DNA of 64,000 nt, taken from NCBI RefSeq assembly GCF_039544105.1, contig NZ_BAABLA010000025.1; one strand, 5' to 3'. Of the stretch, positions 33,922-43,177 are shown in pieces. Source of the DNA: Haloechinothrix_A salitolerans. Lineage in GTDB: Bacteria; Actinomycetota; Actinomycetes; Mycobacteriales; Pseudonocardiaceae. A program made the translations under genes and the position numbers. Below the pieces are notes generated by a model. The model did no database searches, was not told where the DNA came from, and saw only the letters and a list, made by a program, of their open reading frames with translations. The stretch's first letter is position 1. The number at the start of each line of letters is the position of its first letter.

Positions 33922-33988
33922 TCAAGCTCCTCGTGATCGCTCACCAGAGCTACTACCGTCAGCATACGGTGCCACACCCACAACGGTC

Positions 33989-35077
33989 TCAGCCGACGTC
34001 GATGAGCGCCTGCCGCAGCGCGTCCAAGAACCCCCTGATCGTGTGAGCATCGCGGACGGCGATGCGCAGCCAGTCCGTCGACAACCCCGGGAACGTGTCG
34101 CCCCGGCGGACCGCGTACCCCAGCTCACGGAGCCGAAGCCGCACCTTCTCGCCGTCCGGCACGTTGACAAGGATGAAAGGCGCCCTGGGACGTCCAGCCA
34201 CCGTGACACCCAGCTCACGAAGGCCATCGACCAGCACCACACGGTCTCGCTCGGCGCGCGCGGCCAGTGCCTCGGCTTCCAGCGCGGCTTCCGCGCCGCA
34301 ACAGGCGGCCACGGCGACGGCGGCTGGCGTGGACACCGACCACGGCGGCTGGATCGCCCGCAGCCGCGCCACCAGCGCGGAGTCGCCGAGCACGTATCCG
34401 GCGCGCAACCCGGCGATGCCCCAGGTCTTGGTGAGGCTGCGCACCACGATGACGCCGTTCAACCGCTCGGCGGCGAGGCTTTCCGGCTCGCCGGGTATCG
34501 CGTCGGCGAACGCCTCGTCCACGACGAGCACCCGGCCGGGCCGGCACAGCGCCCGCAGCGTCTTCGCCGGGTGCAACACCGACGTCGGGTTCGTCGGGTT
34601 CCCAACCATCACCAGGTCTGCCGACTCCGGCACGGCGTGCGGGTTGAGCCGGAAGCCGTCATCGGCGGACGTCAGCACCCGGCTCACCGGGTGCCCCGCA
34701 CCGCGCAGCGCTACCTCCGGCTCGGTGAACTGCGGATGCACGATTACGGCGTGCTTAGGCCGGAACGCGTGCGCCAGCAGCGAGAACGCCTCGGCGGCAC
34801 CGGAGGTGACCAGCACCTCATCCAGCGGACGTCCATGGCGCGCGGCGACGGCATTGGCGGCTTCCGTGGCGTCTGGGTAGGCCGCGAGGTCGCCAAGGCT
34901 GGCGGCGATCCGTTCCCGCAGCCAGGGCGGCGGCGAGGGCAGCCGGACGTTGACGGCGAGGTCGACCAACCCCGGCGCGACGTCGGAGTCACCGTGATGG
35001 CGCAGGTCGTGGCCGCCAGGGCCCCCGGAGCCGCCACCAGGGCCGCCGTCGAAGGGGCCGGGCAAGTCGTCAGTCAT
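33989..35077 (-). CDS. cobC: CobC-type PLP-dependent aminotransferase-like protein (Rv2231c type)
   Basis: A 362-residue class I/II PLP-fold protein. Seen: the PLP Lys in VRSLTKTWGIAGLRAGY, VLVVDEAFAD, MVGNPTNPTSVLHP, and STDWLRIAVRD at the C-terminus. Homologues make the aminopropanol arm precursor (threonine-phosphate decarboxylase, CobD/CobC) for the step done by CbiB. The N-terminal ~30 residues are a Gly-rich, probably disordered extension. ATG at 35077 follows GGAAGG and lies 10 nt after the cobB stop. Histidinol-phosphate aminotransferase is the alternative, but the context favours B12. Confidence 0.88.
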   Translation of the reverse strand: MTDDLPGPFDGGPGGGSGGPGGHDLRHHGDSDVAPGLVDLAVNVRLPSPPPWLRERIAASLGDLAAYPDATEAANAVAARHGRPLDEVLVTSGAAEAFSLLAHAFRPKHAVIVHPQFTEPEVALRGAGHPVSRVLTSADDGFRLNPHAVPESADLVMVGNPTNPTSVLHPAKTLRALCRPGRVLVVDEAFADAIPGEPESLAAERLNGVIVVRSLTKTWGIAGLRAGYVLGDSALVARLRAIQPPWSVSTPAAVAVAACCGAEAALEAEALAARAERDRVVLVDGLRELGVTVAGRPRAPFILVNVPDGEKVRLRLRELGYAVRRGDTFPGLSTDWLRIAVRDAHTIRGFLDALRQALIDVG

Positions 35078-35087
35078 ACACCTTCCA

Positions 35088-36500
35088 TCATGCGGTGCTC
35101 GCGTGCTTGGCACGGACGGCCGCCGTCGCGCTCGCCGCGAACCGGCGGGCCAGCGCGGGGTGTCCCGCCCAGTGGACGTGCAGGTACGAGGCGTGCACCC
35201 CGGCCTCGGCGAAGCCTTCGACGGTGCCCTCGTGTCTGCCGTGGAACCGCCACGCCGCCTGACGGCCATGCGCGGGCGAAACGGCCGTGCGGTGGAACTC
35301 GTGTCCGGTCACGGTGTCGCCCGCGCTGGCGAGCACGCTGTCGCCGACGGCCCGTGCCGTCCGGTAGCCCAGCGTACGCTTCGGCGTCATCGCGGCGGTC
35401 GCGTCCAGCACGCCCGCCATCGGCAGCCCGTCCAGCTCCCGGCACAGGTAGGTGAGCCCGGCGCACTCGGCCACGACCGGCAGTCCGCGCGCCGCCGCGG
35501 CGGCGACCTCCGCGCGCAGCGGCTCGTTGGCGGACAGATCCTCGGCGTGCATCTCGGGGAACCCGCCACCGAAGTACAGCCCAGCGCAGCCCTCGGGCAG
35601 CCGCTCGTCCACCGCGGGATCGACGTCGACCACGTCGACGCCCGCAGCGCGGAGCAGTTCGATGTTCTCGGCGTAGCGGAACGTGAACGCTCGCCCGCCC
35701 GCGGCGGCCACCACCGGACCGGGACCACCGGAGGCACCCAGCGCCGTCGCGGCGTCCCACGGCACGCCAAGCAGTGGCGGCGCGGCGTCCGCCACCCTGC
35801 GCACCGCCTCAAGATCGACGCCACCAGTCACCCAGGTGCGCAGCCGTTCCAGCATGGCGGTGGCCTCAGTCTCGCGCTCCCCGACTGGCACCAGTCCGAG
35901 GTGTCTGCTCGGCGCGTGGATGCCGTCGGTGCGGTGTAGCGCACCGAGCACCGGGATGCCCAGGCGCTCGATCGCCGAACGCAGCTCCGTCTCGTGGCGT
36001 TCGGAGCCGACCTTGTTGAGAATCACCCCGGCCAGCGTCACCGACGGGTCGTAGGTCGCGAAGCCGTGCACCATGGCGGCGGCGCTGCGGCCCGCGGCGC
36101 TGGCGTCCACGACCAGCACGACCGGCGCCTCGAGCAGCCGAGCGACGTGCGCTGTGGACGCGAAGCCGTCGCTGCCGAGCGCGCCGTCGAACAGCCCCAT
36201 CACGCCCTCGACGACGGCGATGTCCGCCCCGGTGGCGCCGTGCAGGAACAGCGGCACCACCCGCTCCTCGGCCTGCAGGTACGGATCAAGGTTGCGGCCG
36301 GGACGTCCGGTGGCGAGCGCGTGGTAGCTCGGGTCGATGTAGTCCGGTCCGACCTTGTGGCCGGAGACGTCCAGCCCGGACGCCCGGAGCGCCGCCATCA
36401 GCCCGGTGGCCACGGTGGTCTTGCCGTTGCCGGACGCGGGCGCGGCGATCACCAGGCGCGGCACCCGGTACGAGTGCCGCGACCGCGCGGTGTCGGTCAC
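35088..36500 (-). CDS. cobB: Cobyrinate a,c-diamide synthase (hydrogenobyrinate form)
   Basis: A 470-residue amidotransferase. The N-terminal ATP domain has IAAPASGNGKTTVATGLMAAL, KVGPDYIDPSYH and EGVMGLFDG; the C-terminal glutaminase domain has the nucleophile Cys in VVAECAGLTYLC and a late GHEFHRT. With a CobN-type late cobalt insertion pathway it should amidate hydrogenobyrinate. GTG at 36500 makes a GTGA overlap with the cobO stop; the adjacent GTG at 36503 is equally in frame. Confidence 0.95.
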   Translation of the reverse strand: MTDTARSRHSYRVPRLVIAAPASGNGKTTVATGLMAALRASGLDVSGHKVGPDYIDPSYHALATGRPGRNLDPYLQAEERVVPLFLHGATGADIAVVEGVMGLFDGALGSDGFASTAHVARLLEAPVVLVVDASAAGRSAAAMVHGFATYDPSVTLAGVILNKVGSERHETELRSAIERLGIPVLGALHRTDGIHAPSRHLGLVPVGERETEATAMLERLRTWVTGGVDLEAVRRVADAAPPLLGVPWDAATALGASGGPGPVVAAAGGRAFTFRYAENIELLRAAGVDVVDVDPAVDERLPEGCAGLYFGGGFPEMHAEDLSANEPLRAEVAAAAARGLPVVAECAGLTYLCRELDGLPMAGVLDATAAMTPKRTLGYRTARAVGDSVLASAGDTVTGHEFHRTAVSPAHGRQAAWRFHGRHEGTVEGFAEAGVHASYLHVHWAGHPALARRFAASATAAVRAKHASTA

Positions 36501-37111
36501 CACTCGATCCCCCGCTGGCCCTTCTGACCGACGTCCATGGGGTGTTTGATCTTGGTCATCTCCACCACGAGGTCGGCGGCGTCGATCAGCTTGTCCGGGG
36601 CGTTGCGGCCGGTGATGATCACGTGCTGGCGACCTTCGCGATTTCGGATCACGTCGACAACTTCATCCAAATCCACCCAGCCCCAGTGCAGGATGTAGCT
36701 GAACTCATCGAGTACGTAGAAGTCGTGCTGCTGGGCGGCGATCCTGCGCTTGATCTCCTCCCAGCCCTCGCGCGCGTCGGCGGCGTGGTCCTGTTCGGTG
36801 CCCTTCTTGCGAGACCAGCTCCAGCCCGCACCCATCTTGTGCCACTCGACAGGACCGCCCTGGCCGGTGTTCTCGTGCACCTCGCCGAGCGCCCGCAGCG
36901 CCGACTCCTCGCCGACACGCCACTTGGCGGACTTGACGAACTGGAATACCCCGATCGACCAGCCCTGGTTCCACGCGCGCATCGCCATGCCGAACGCGGC
37001 GGTCGACTTGCCCTTCATTGGGCCGGTATGCACCGCGAAGATCGGACGGTTGCGGCGCTGACGGGTGGTCAGGCCGTCGTTGGGGACGACGTCTGGCTGT
37101 CCTTTCGGCAT
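36497..37111 (-). CDS. cobO: Cob(I)yrinic acid a,c-diamide adenosyltransferase
   Basis: A 204-residue CobA/CobO-type ATP:corrinoid adenosyltransferase. Seen: the P-loop HTGPMKGKSTAAFGMAMRA, VFQFVKSAKW, DFYVLDEFSYILHWGWVDL, and VIITGRNAPDKLIDAADLV. It forms the Co-C bond with the adenosyl group of ATP. Its ATG overlaps the chelatase stop as TGATG, and its stop overlaps cobB. The tight overlaps make chelatase-cobO-cobB one translation-coupled unit under a cobalamin riboswitch. Confidence 0.95.
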   Translation of the reverse strand: MPKGQPDVVPNDGLTTRQRRNRPIFAVHTGPMKGKSTAAFGMAMRAWNQGWSIGVFQFVKSAKWRVGEESALRALGEVHENTGQGGPVEWHKMGAGWSWSRKKGTEQDHAADAREGWEEIKRRIAAQQHDFYVLDEFSYILHWGWVDLDEVVDVIRNREGRQHVIITGRNAPDKLIDAADLVVEMTKIKHPMDVGQKGQRGIEW

Positions 37112-39129
37112 CAGGCTGCCCTTCCCGTTGTGCCCATTGTGCGGACGCGGACTTCTCCGGCGAGCGTGTCGGCGGCGACCTCACCCAGCGGCACGTGCTC
37201 GCCGCCGAGCCGTTGTGCCAACTCGCCCGCGAGCCCGAGCCGCATCCGGCCGGTCTCGCAGTCCATGACGACGCTGGCGATGCCGGTGTTGGCCAGCAGC
37301 CCGGCGGCGGCGTGGGAGCGCGCGACCGGGTCGGGGCCGTGGGTTGCCCTGCCGTCGGTGACGACGACGAGCAGCGGCCTGCGCTTCGGGTCGCGCAGCG
37401 CCTCCACACGGAGGGCGTCGTGTGACTTCAGCAGGCCTTCGGCGAGCGGCGTCCTGCCGCCGGTCGGCAGTGCCTCCAGTCGTGCGGCGGCGGCCTCGAC
37501 GCTGGACGTCGGGGGCAGGGCGAGCTCGGCCTCGCCACGCCGGAAGGTGACCAGGCCGACCTTGTCGCGGCGCTGGTAGGCGTCCAGGAGCAGCGACAGC
37601 ACGGCGGATTTCACCTCGCGCATCCGCTCGCGCGCGCCCATGGAGCCGGAGGCGTCGACGCAGAACAACACCAGGTTGCCCTCGCGGCCCTCGCGCAGCG
37701 CGTAACGCAGGTCGCGCGCCTCGATGCGGGGCCTGCCGCCGAGCGCACCTCGGGCGGCCTGATGTGGGGCGGCGGCGTGCAGCGTCGCGACCAGGTGCGC
37801 CGCGCCGGAACGCACCCCGGACGGCAGCGACCCGATGGTGCGGCCGGCCTCGGTGATCGCGCGGGAGCGCTTGCCCAGCTCGCCCGCACCGTTGCCGGAG
37901 ATGGACAGCAGCCGCGCCCGGTAGGGACTGCCCGCGCCGACGGTGCGTTCCCGCTGCCCCTCGGAATCGGGATCCTGGGGGCCCTGCTGGGGGCTGCCGC
38001 CATGGCCGTTGCCGCTGGCGTCGCCATTGGGGCTGGGTTCCTCCGGCGGGGACGAACCGGAGCCGGGGCCATCGTCGTCCGGGCCATCCGGGCCGTCGTT
38101 GTCGGGGCCGTCGGCCTTATTGTCGTGCGTGCTCAGTGCCTGGTCGAGCTGCTCCTCGTCGATGCCGGGCGCGTCGAACGGGTTGCGCCTGCGGCGGTGC
38201 GGCAGCGCCAGCCGAGCCGCGACCCGGACGTCTTCGGTGGTCACATCGGTGCGACCGGCCCAGGCGGCGTGCGCGACCGCGGTGCGGGCGGTGACGATGT
38301 CGGCGCGCATGCCGTCCACCTCGAACGCGGCGCAGACCTCGGCGATCTGCAACAGCGCGTCGTCGGACAGCGTCACCTCCGGCAGCAGCCGCTTGGCCTC
38401 GGCGATGCGAGCGGCGAGCGCGGCCTCGTCGTCGGCGTAGTGCGCGGCGAAGCCGTCCGGGTCGGCTTCGTACGCCATACGACGCTTGACGACTTCGACA
38501 CGCTCGGCGGCGTCCCGGCTGCTGGCGACCTCGACGGTGAGTCCGAACCGGTCGAGCAGCTGCGGCCGCAGCTCACCTTCCTCGGGGTTCATGGTGCCGA
38601 TCAGGACGAACCGGGCGGCGTGCGAGACCGAGACGCCCTCGCGCTCCACGGTCGCGCGCCCCATCGCCGCCGCGTCGAGGAGGACGTCGACCAGGTGGTC
38701 GTGCAGCAGGTTCACCTCGTCGACGTAGAGCAGGCCCCGGTGCGCTGAGGCGAGCAGGCCGGGCTGGTAGTCGGTGACGCCTTCGCCGAGTGCGCGTTCC
38801 AGGTTCAGCGAGCCGACGACACGGTCCTCGGCGGCGCCGACCGGCAGCTCGACCAGCCGCGCCGGGCGATGGTGCGACGCCGCTCCCTCAGGGTGCGGGC
38901 CATCGGGGCAGGCCGGGTCGGGCGCGGCCGGATCACAGGAGAACCGGCAGGTGTCGACGACGTCCACGCCGGGCAGCAGCCCCGCGAGCGCGCGGACCAT
39001 GGTCGACTTCGCGGTGCCTTTCTCGCCGCGCACCAGCACGCCGCCCACCGCGGGCGACACCGCGGAGAGCACGAGCGCCAGGCGCAGGTCGGCCATGCCG
39101 ACAACGGCGGTGAAGGGGAACGGTCGCAC
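37111..39129 (-). CDS. ChlI/ChlD-type chelatase subunit (putative cobaltochelatase partner of CobN)
   Basis: A 672-residue fusion of two AAA-chelatase parts. The N-terminal AAA+ domain has Walker A GEKGTAKSTMVRALAG, the chelatase insert, and LLYVDEVNLLHDHLVD. Residues ~325-395 are an acidic, Pro/Gly-rich linker (DGPDNDGPDGPDDDG). The C-terminal VWA domain has the MIDAS motif CVDASGSMG near residue 491. This is the BchI-BchD-like form that replaces CobS/CobT chelatase subunits in actinobacteria and powers CobN (inferred from context; no other chelatase subunits are nearby). The GTG at 39129 begins VRPFPFTAVVGMADL, the normal family start; upstream lies the riboswitch. Confidence 0.93.
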   Translation of the reverse strand: MRPFPFTAVVGMADLRLALVLSAVSPAVGGVLVRGEKGTAKSTMVRALAGLLPGVDVVDTCRFSCDPAAPDPACPDGPHPEGAASHHRPARLVELPVGAAEDRVVGSLNLERALGEGVTDYQPGLLASAHRGLLYVDEVNLLHDHLVDVLLDAAAMGRATVEREGVSVSHAARFVLIGTMNPEEGELRPQLLDRFGLTVEVASSRDAAERVEVVKRRMAYEADPDGFAAHYADDEAALAARIAEAKRLLPEVTLSDDALLQIAEVCAAFEVDGMRADIVTARTAVAHAAWAGRTDVTTEDVRVAARLALPHRRRRNPFDAPGIDEEQLDQALSTHDNKADGPDNDGPDGPDDDGPGSGSSPPEEPSPNGDASGNGHGGSPQQGPQDPDSEGQRERTVGAGSPYRARLLSISGNGAGELGKRSRAITEAGRTIGSLPSGVRSGAAHLVATLHAAAPHQAARGALGGRPRIEARDLRYALREGREGNLVLFCVDASGSMGARERMREVKSAVLSLLLDAYQRRDKVGLVTFRRGEAELALPPTSSVEAAAARLEALPTGGRTPLAEGLLKSHDALRVEALRDPKRRPLLVVVTDGRATHGPDPVARSHAAAGLLANTGIASVVMDCETGRMRLGLAGELAQRLGGEHVPLGEVAADTLAGEVRVRTMGTTGRAA

Positions 39130-39164
39130 ACAGGCTCCTTCGCTTCCAGCGGATGTCCACGTCC

Positions 39165-39300
39165 GCTTCAGCCTCGCCCGTCCGGGAAAACCCCGGCACA
39201 GGCAACGACTACCGACGTTCTGGCTCCCTGCGCACGGCAGGTGACAGTGGCGGGACCGCCCCGGACTCGCACCGGGTTCCTCGGCAGCCGTCGACACGGC
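39165..39300 (-). ncRNA. Cobalamin riboswitch upstream of the chelatase operon
   Basis: Reading the minus strand, GAGGAACCCGGTGCGAGTCC, GGGGCGGTCCCGCCACTGTCA, and the B12-box-like GGGAGCCAGAACG appear in order, ending 40-60 nt before the GTG at 39129. This is the standard AdoCbl-type layout. It should control the chelatase-cobO-cobB-cobC operon. Confidence 0.88.
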
Positions 39301-39336
39301 ATCATCCCACACGGCGGCTCGGGGCGGGGGATGCGT

Positions 39337-39395
39337 GGTGCCGTGAAGGGCATCTTACTGGCGTCTGGTGCCAGTAAGATGCCCTTCACGGCACC
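39337..39395. repeat. Perfect 26-bp palindrome with 7-nt loop (REP-like)
   Basis: Arms 39337-39362 and 39370-39395 are exact reverse complements; the core is GTGAAGGGCATCTTACTGGC. The loop is GTCTGGT. It lies between the chelatase riboswitch and cobL and carries no T run, so a mobile or repetitive extragenic palindrome is more likely than a terminator. Translation of either strand gives a similar peptide (KGILLA..ASKMPFTAP), a result of the symmetry. Confidence 0.9.
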
Positions 39396-39410
39396 GCCCG
39401 CCCGCTCGGA

Positions 39411-39416
39411 TACCGT
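39411..39416 (+). promoter_or_regulatory. -10 hexamer of a probable leaderless promoter for cobL
   Basis: TACCGT ends 6 nt before the GTG at 39423, and 15 nt after the large palindrome. No ribosome binding site is present. Confidence 0.5.
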
Positions 39417-39422
39417 GCGAAC

Positions 39423-40643
39423 GTGGCTTTGGCGGAGGAACCCGGCGTGATCGACGTCGTGGGTATCGGTGCGGACGGCTGGGACGGGCTGTCCGCCGAG
39501 GCGCGCGCCGCCGTGACCGGCGCCGAGGTCTTGCTGGGGAGCGAACGCCAGCTCGCGCTGCTCCCCGACTCCGGCGCGAAGCGTGTGCCGTGGCCAAGCC
39601 CCCTGCTCCCCCAGCTCGACGCGCTGCTCGCCGAGCACGCCGAACGCCGCGTGTGTGTGCTGGCCAGCGGCGATCCGCTGCTGTCCGGGATCGGCACCAC
39701 GCTGGTCCGCAAGCTCGGCGCGGAGCGGGTGCGGGTGCTGCCCGCGGTGTCGTCCGTCACGCTGGCACGGGCGAGGCTCTGCTGGTCGTTCGAGGAGACC
39801 GAGGTGATCAGCGCTGTCGGCCGCAACGTCCACCGCGTTGCCCGCGCGCTCGCGCCCGGGGCGCGGCTGCTCGTGCTGTCCTCCGACGGCACGACGCCTG
39901 GACGCGTCGCCGACGTGCTCACCGCGCGCGGCTACGGCGCGAGCACGCTCACGGTGCTGGCGAACCTCGGCGCGGACGACGAGTCACGCGTCTCCGGTGT
40001 CGCCAACGCCTGGCCGGGCGGCGACAGCCCACCGCTGAACGTCCTCGCGATCGAATGCCGCGCCGATCAGGGCACGACGCCGTTGTCGCTGGTCGGCGGC
40101 TTGTCCGACGACGCCTTCGAGCACGACGGCCAGCTCACCAAGCGCGACCTGCGGGCAAGCGCGCTCGCCCGGCTGGCGCCCCTGCCAGGGCAACTGCTGT
40201 GGGACGTCGGCGCGGGCGCGGGCAGCGTCGCGATCGAATGGCTGCGCGCGCACCCATCGACACGGGCCGTCGCGTTCGAGCGCGATCCGGACCGCGCGGC
40301 GCGCATCACCCGCAATGCCGAACGGCTCGGCGTCCCGGAGCTGGAGGTCGTCGAGGGATCGGCCCCCGACGTGCTGGCGCGAGACGAAGCGCCAGACGCG
40401 ATCTTCGTCGGCGGCGGGGTGAGCGCGCCCGACCTGCTCACGACGTGCGTCCAGCGGCTCGCGCCAGGCGGACGGCTGGTGGCGCACGGGGTGACGCTGG
40501 AGTCCGAGACGGCGCTGGCGGCGGCGTACCAGGAACACGGCGGCGAGCTGACCCGCATCGCCGTCGAGCACGCCTCAGGCCTCGGCGGCTTCACCGGCTG
40601 GCAACCCGCCCGCACCGTGACCCAGTGGAGCCTGGCGCGCTAG
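39423..40643 (+). CDS. cobL: Precorrin-6Y C5,15-methyltransferase (decarboxylating)
   Basis: A 406-residue two-domain enzyme (CbiE-CbiT fusion). The N-terminal tetrapyrrole methylase domain starts IDVVGIGADGWDGLS and has VCVLASGDPLLSGIG; the C-terminal class I methyltransferase domain starts near residue 240 with LLWDVGAGAGSVAIEW. It methylates C5 and C15 and removes the C12 acetate carboxyl. The GTG start is supported by TACCGT 6 nt upstream. It overlaps the end of the convergent HAD gene by 4 nt. Confidence 0.94.
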   Translation: MALAEEPGVIDVVGIGADGWDGLSAEARAAVTGAEVLLGSERQLALLPDSGAKRVPWPSPLLPQLDALLAEHAERRVCVLASGDPLLSGIGTTLVRKLGAERVRVLPAVSSVTLARARLCWSFEETEVISAVGRNVHRVARALAPGARLLVLSSDGTTPGRVADVLTARGYGASTLTVLANLGADDESRVSGVANAWPGGDSPPLNVLAIECRADQGTTPLSLVGGLSDDAFEHDGQLTKRDLRASALARLAPLPGQLLWDVGAGAGSVAIEWLRAHPSTRAVAFERDPDRAARITRNAERLGVPELEVVEGSAPDVLARDEAPDAIFVGGGVSAPDLLTTCVQRLAPGGRLVAHGVTLESETALAAAYQEHGGELTRIAVEHASGLGGFTGWQPARTVTQWSLAR

Positions 40644-41434
40644 GTTCCGGCGAACGGGTCCTTCGTCTTGCCGAGGAGGTCCGCCACCGAGTCGAGGATC
40701 GCCGTCGGGCGGTAGGGATACCGCCCCGCCGACTCCGTGGTCGAGATCCCGGACAACACCAGCACCGTCTGCAATCCGGCCTCCACCCCGGCGTGGACGT
40801 CGGTGTCCATGCGGTCCCCGATCATGATCGTGCTCTCCGAGTGTGCGCCGATGTTGTTCAGCGCGGAGCGCATCATCAGCGGGTTCGGCTTGCCGACGAA
40901 GTACGGCTTCACCCCGGTGGCGCGTTCGATCAGCGCCGCCACCGACCCTGTGGCGGGCAGCGAGCCCTCCACGCTGGGGCCGGTGGGGTCCGGGTTGGTG
41001 GCGATGAAGCGCGCGCCACCCTCGATCAGCCGCACCGCCTTGGTGATGGCGGTGAAGCTGTACGTGCGGGTCTCGCCGAGCACGACATAGTCCGGGTCCG
41101 AGTCGGTGAGCACGTACCCGGCAGCGTGCAGCGCCGTCGTCAGCCCAGCCTCCCCGATCACGAACGCCGAGCCGTTCGGCCGCTGGGAGTCGAGGAACTG
41201 CGCCGTGGCCAGCGCGGACGTCCAGATCGACTCCTCCGGCACGTCCAAGCCGGTGCGCAGCAGCCGTGCCCGCAGGTCACGCGGCGTGTAGATCGAGTTG
41301 TTAGTCAGCACGAGGAACGGGATCCCGTTGCTTCGCAACTCGGCCAGGAACTCGTCGGCGCCGGGCACGAGGTGTTCCTCGCGCACCAGCACGCCGTCCA
41401 TATCGGTCAGATAGCTCCAGCGAGGCTCAGTCAC
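40640..41434 (-). CDS. HAD-superfamily sugar phosphatase (NagD/AraL-like)
   Basis: A 264-residue HAD-IIA hydrolase. Seen: the nucleophile motif LTDMDGVLV, motif II in LVLTNNS, the cap region, the Lys in VGKPNPLMM, and motif IV IMIGDRMDTDVHAG. Such enzymes dephosphorylate sugar phosphates, p-nitrophenyl phosphate or glycerol phosphate. It lies 48 nt after glpD, same direction, which makes glycerol-3-phosphate or a related phosphate a reasonable guess. GTG at 41434 is chosen because earlier readings are arginine-rich and unlike the family. Confidence 0.88.
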   Translation of the reverse strand: MTEPRWSYLTDMDGVLVREEHLVPGADEFLAELRSNGIPFLVLTNNSIYTPRDLRARLLRTGLDVPEESIWTSALATAQFLDSQRPNGSAFVIGEAGLTTALHAAGYVLTDSDPDYVVLGETRTYSFTAITKAVRLIEGGARFIATNPDPTGPSVEGSLPATGSVAALIERATGVKPYFVGKPNPLMMRSALNNIGAHSESTIMIGDRMDTDVHAGVEAGLQTVLVLSGISTTESAGRYPYRPTAILDSVADLLGKTKDPFAGT

Positions 41435-41482
41435 GTCCCCGACTGTAGGCGCTCCACCGCGGCTCCGTCGCGTGAGCCGCAC

Positions 41483-43177
41483 CTACGTCGCCGCGACGAC
41501 GTCGGGTGCGGTGAGCCTGGCGGCGTTGGCGTCGTCGTCGTTGACGGCGTCTTGCGCGGACCGTTCGGCGTGCACCCGTTCGCGGTAACAGGCCACCTCC
41601 CGACGCAACGCACCGGACCCCCAGCCCAGGTGCGGTGCGACCAGGTGAGCGACCTCCGCCGCGGCGGCCAACCCCCGATCGGGCGCCTCGATGGAGATCC
41701 GCGTCCGCCGCGTGAGGACGTCGTCCAGATGCAGCGCGCCCTCGTGGGTGACGGCGTAGACGGCCTCGACTTTGAGGTAGCCCTCGGCGCCGGGGATCGG
41801 CTCCGCGAGGCGCGGCTCGCGCTCGATCAGTCCGAACAGGTCGGTGATCGCCGAGCCGTAGCGACCGAGCAGTCTCTCCACTGTGGACACCGAAAGCCCG
41901 TGGCGCTGCGCCACGCTCTCCCGGTCGTCCCGCAGCTCGTGGTAACCGACCGCGCCCAGGATCGGCAGGTGCTCGGTCACCGACGGCGCGACCGCCCTGC
42001 CGAGGCCGCGCGCGGCGGCGTCCACGACGTCCGCGGCCATCACCCGGTAGGTCGTGTACTTGCCACCCGCGATGACGAACAACCCAGGCGCGGGCTCGGC
42101 GACAGCGTGCTCCCGCGAGAGCCGCGCGGTGTCGTCCGACTCGCCGGACAGCAACGGCCGCAGGCCCGCGTAGACGCCGTCGATGTCGTCGGCGGTCAGC
42201 GGTTTCCGCAGCACGGCGTTGACCCGCGCGAGCAGGTAGTCCACATCGGACTTACTGGCGGCGGGGTGGTCGCGGTCCAACGTCCACTCGGTGTCGGTGG
42301 TGCCGATGATCCAGTGCTCACCCCACGGGATGACGAACAGCACACTCTTCTCGGTGGTCGTGATGAGACCTGTCTCCAACTGGATGCGGTCACGCGGCAC
42401 CAGCAGGTGCACGCCCTTGGACATCCGCACCTGGAACGGGCTCGGCAGACCGGTGAGCTCGTGCATCTCGTCGGTCCACACGCCGGTCGCGCTGATGACG
42501 CGCCGGGCGCGCACCGCGTACTCCGCGCCGGACTCGACGTCGCGAACCCGCGCGCCCACGACCCGCACGCCGTCGCGCAGCAGCCCGACGACCTTCGTGC
42601 GGTTGAGCACCGTCGCACCGTGCTGGGCGGCGGTACGGGCCAGCATCATGGTGTGGCGAGCGTCGTCCACCTGTGCGTCGTAGTAGCGGATCGCCCCGGT
42701 CAGCGCCTCAGGATCGAGCGACGGCGCCAAGTCGAGCGCCGCGCGCCGGGACAGGTGCCGGTGCGCGGGCAGGGCGCGCGCACCGCCCATGGTGTCGTAG
42801 AGCGCGACCCCCGCGCCGACGTAGGCGCGCTCCCACACCCGGTGCCGCAACGGGAACAGGAACGGCACCGGCCGCACCAGGTGCGGCGCGAGCCGATGCA
42901 ACAACAGCCCGCGTTCCTTCAACGCCTCCCGCACCAGTGCGAAGTCGCGCTGCTCCAGGTAGCGCAGCCCGCCATGGATGAGCTTGCTGGAACGGCTCGA
43001 CGTCCCTGCCGCCCAGTCGCGCGCTTCGACCAGCGTGACCGACAGGCCGCGCGACGCGGCGTCGAGGGCCGCCCCGGCGCCGACGACACCGCCGCCGATG
43101 ACCAGGACGTCGATCTCGTCCTCACCGAGCGTGCATAGCGCCGACGCGCGGTAGGCCGGGTCCAGTCGTACGGACAT
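41483..43177 (-). CDS. glpD: Aerobic glycerol-3-phosphate dehydrogenase
   Basis: A 564-residue FAD enzyme. Seen: the dinucleotide-binding DVLVIGGGVVGAGAALDAAS, the FAD-contact GTSSRSSKLIHGGLRYLEQ, and TGVWTDEMHELTG. It oxidises glycerol 3-phosphate to dihydroxyacetone phosphate and feeds electrons to the respiratory chain at the membrane. AGGAG lies 10 nt upstream of the ATG. A 176-nt gap separates it from glpK; nothing else was found there, so it may have its own promoter. Confidence 0.95.
   Translation of the reverse strand: MSVRLDPAYRASALCTLGEDEIDVLVIGGGVVGAGAALDAASRGLSVTLVEARDWAAGTSSRSSKLIHGGLRYLEQRDFALVREALKERGLLLHRLAPHLVRPVPFLFPLRHRVWERAYVGAGVALYDTMGGARALPAHRHLSRRAALDLAPSLDPEALTGAIRYYDAQVDDARHTMMLARTAAQHGATVLNRTKVVGLLRDGVRVVGARVRDVESGAEYAVRARRVISATGVWTDEMHELTGLPSPFQVRMSKGVHLLVPRDRIQLETGLITTTEKSVLFVIPWGEHWIIGTTDTEWTLDRDHPAASKSDVDYLLARVNAVLRKPLTADDIDGVYAGLRPLLSGESDDTARLSREHAVAEPAPGLFVIAGGKYTTYRVMAADVVDAAARGLGRAVAPSVTEHLPILGAVGYHELRDDRESVAQRHGLSVSTVERLLGRYGSAITDLFGLIEREPRLAEPIPGAEGYLKVEAVYAVTHEGALHLDDVLTRRTRISIEAPDRGLAAAAEVAHLVAPHLGWGSGALRREVACYRERVHAERSAQDAVNDDDANAARLTAPDVVAAT

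Noticed and set aside
39130..39312. Longer start for the chelatase subunit, adding 61 residues
   Set aside because: The extension translates the cobalamin riboswitch; the family start is VRPFPFTAVVGM at 39129.
39337..39395. Short peptides KGILLA...KMPFTAP on both strands
   Set aside because: They are the translation of the 26-bp palindrome, which gives near-identical products on either strand; no ribosome binding site.
39368..43138. A 1256-codon open frame on the plus strand
   Set aside because: It runs antisense to glpD and the HAD gene and over cobL in another frame; the product is arginine/proline-rich with no domain, typical of high-GC shadow frames.
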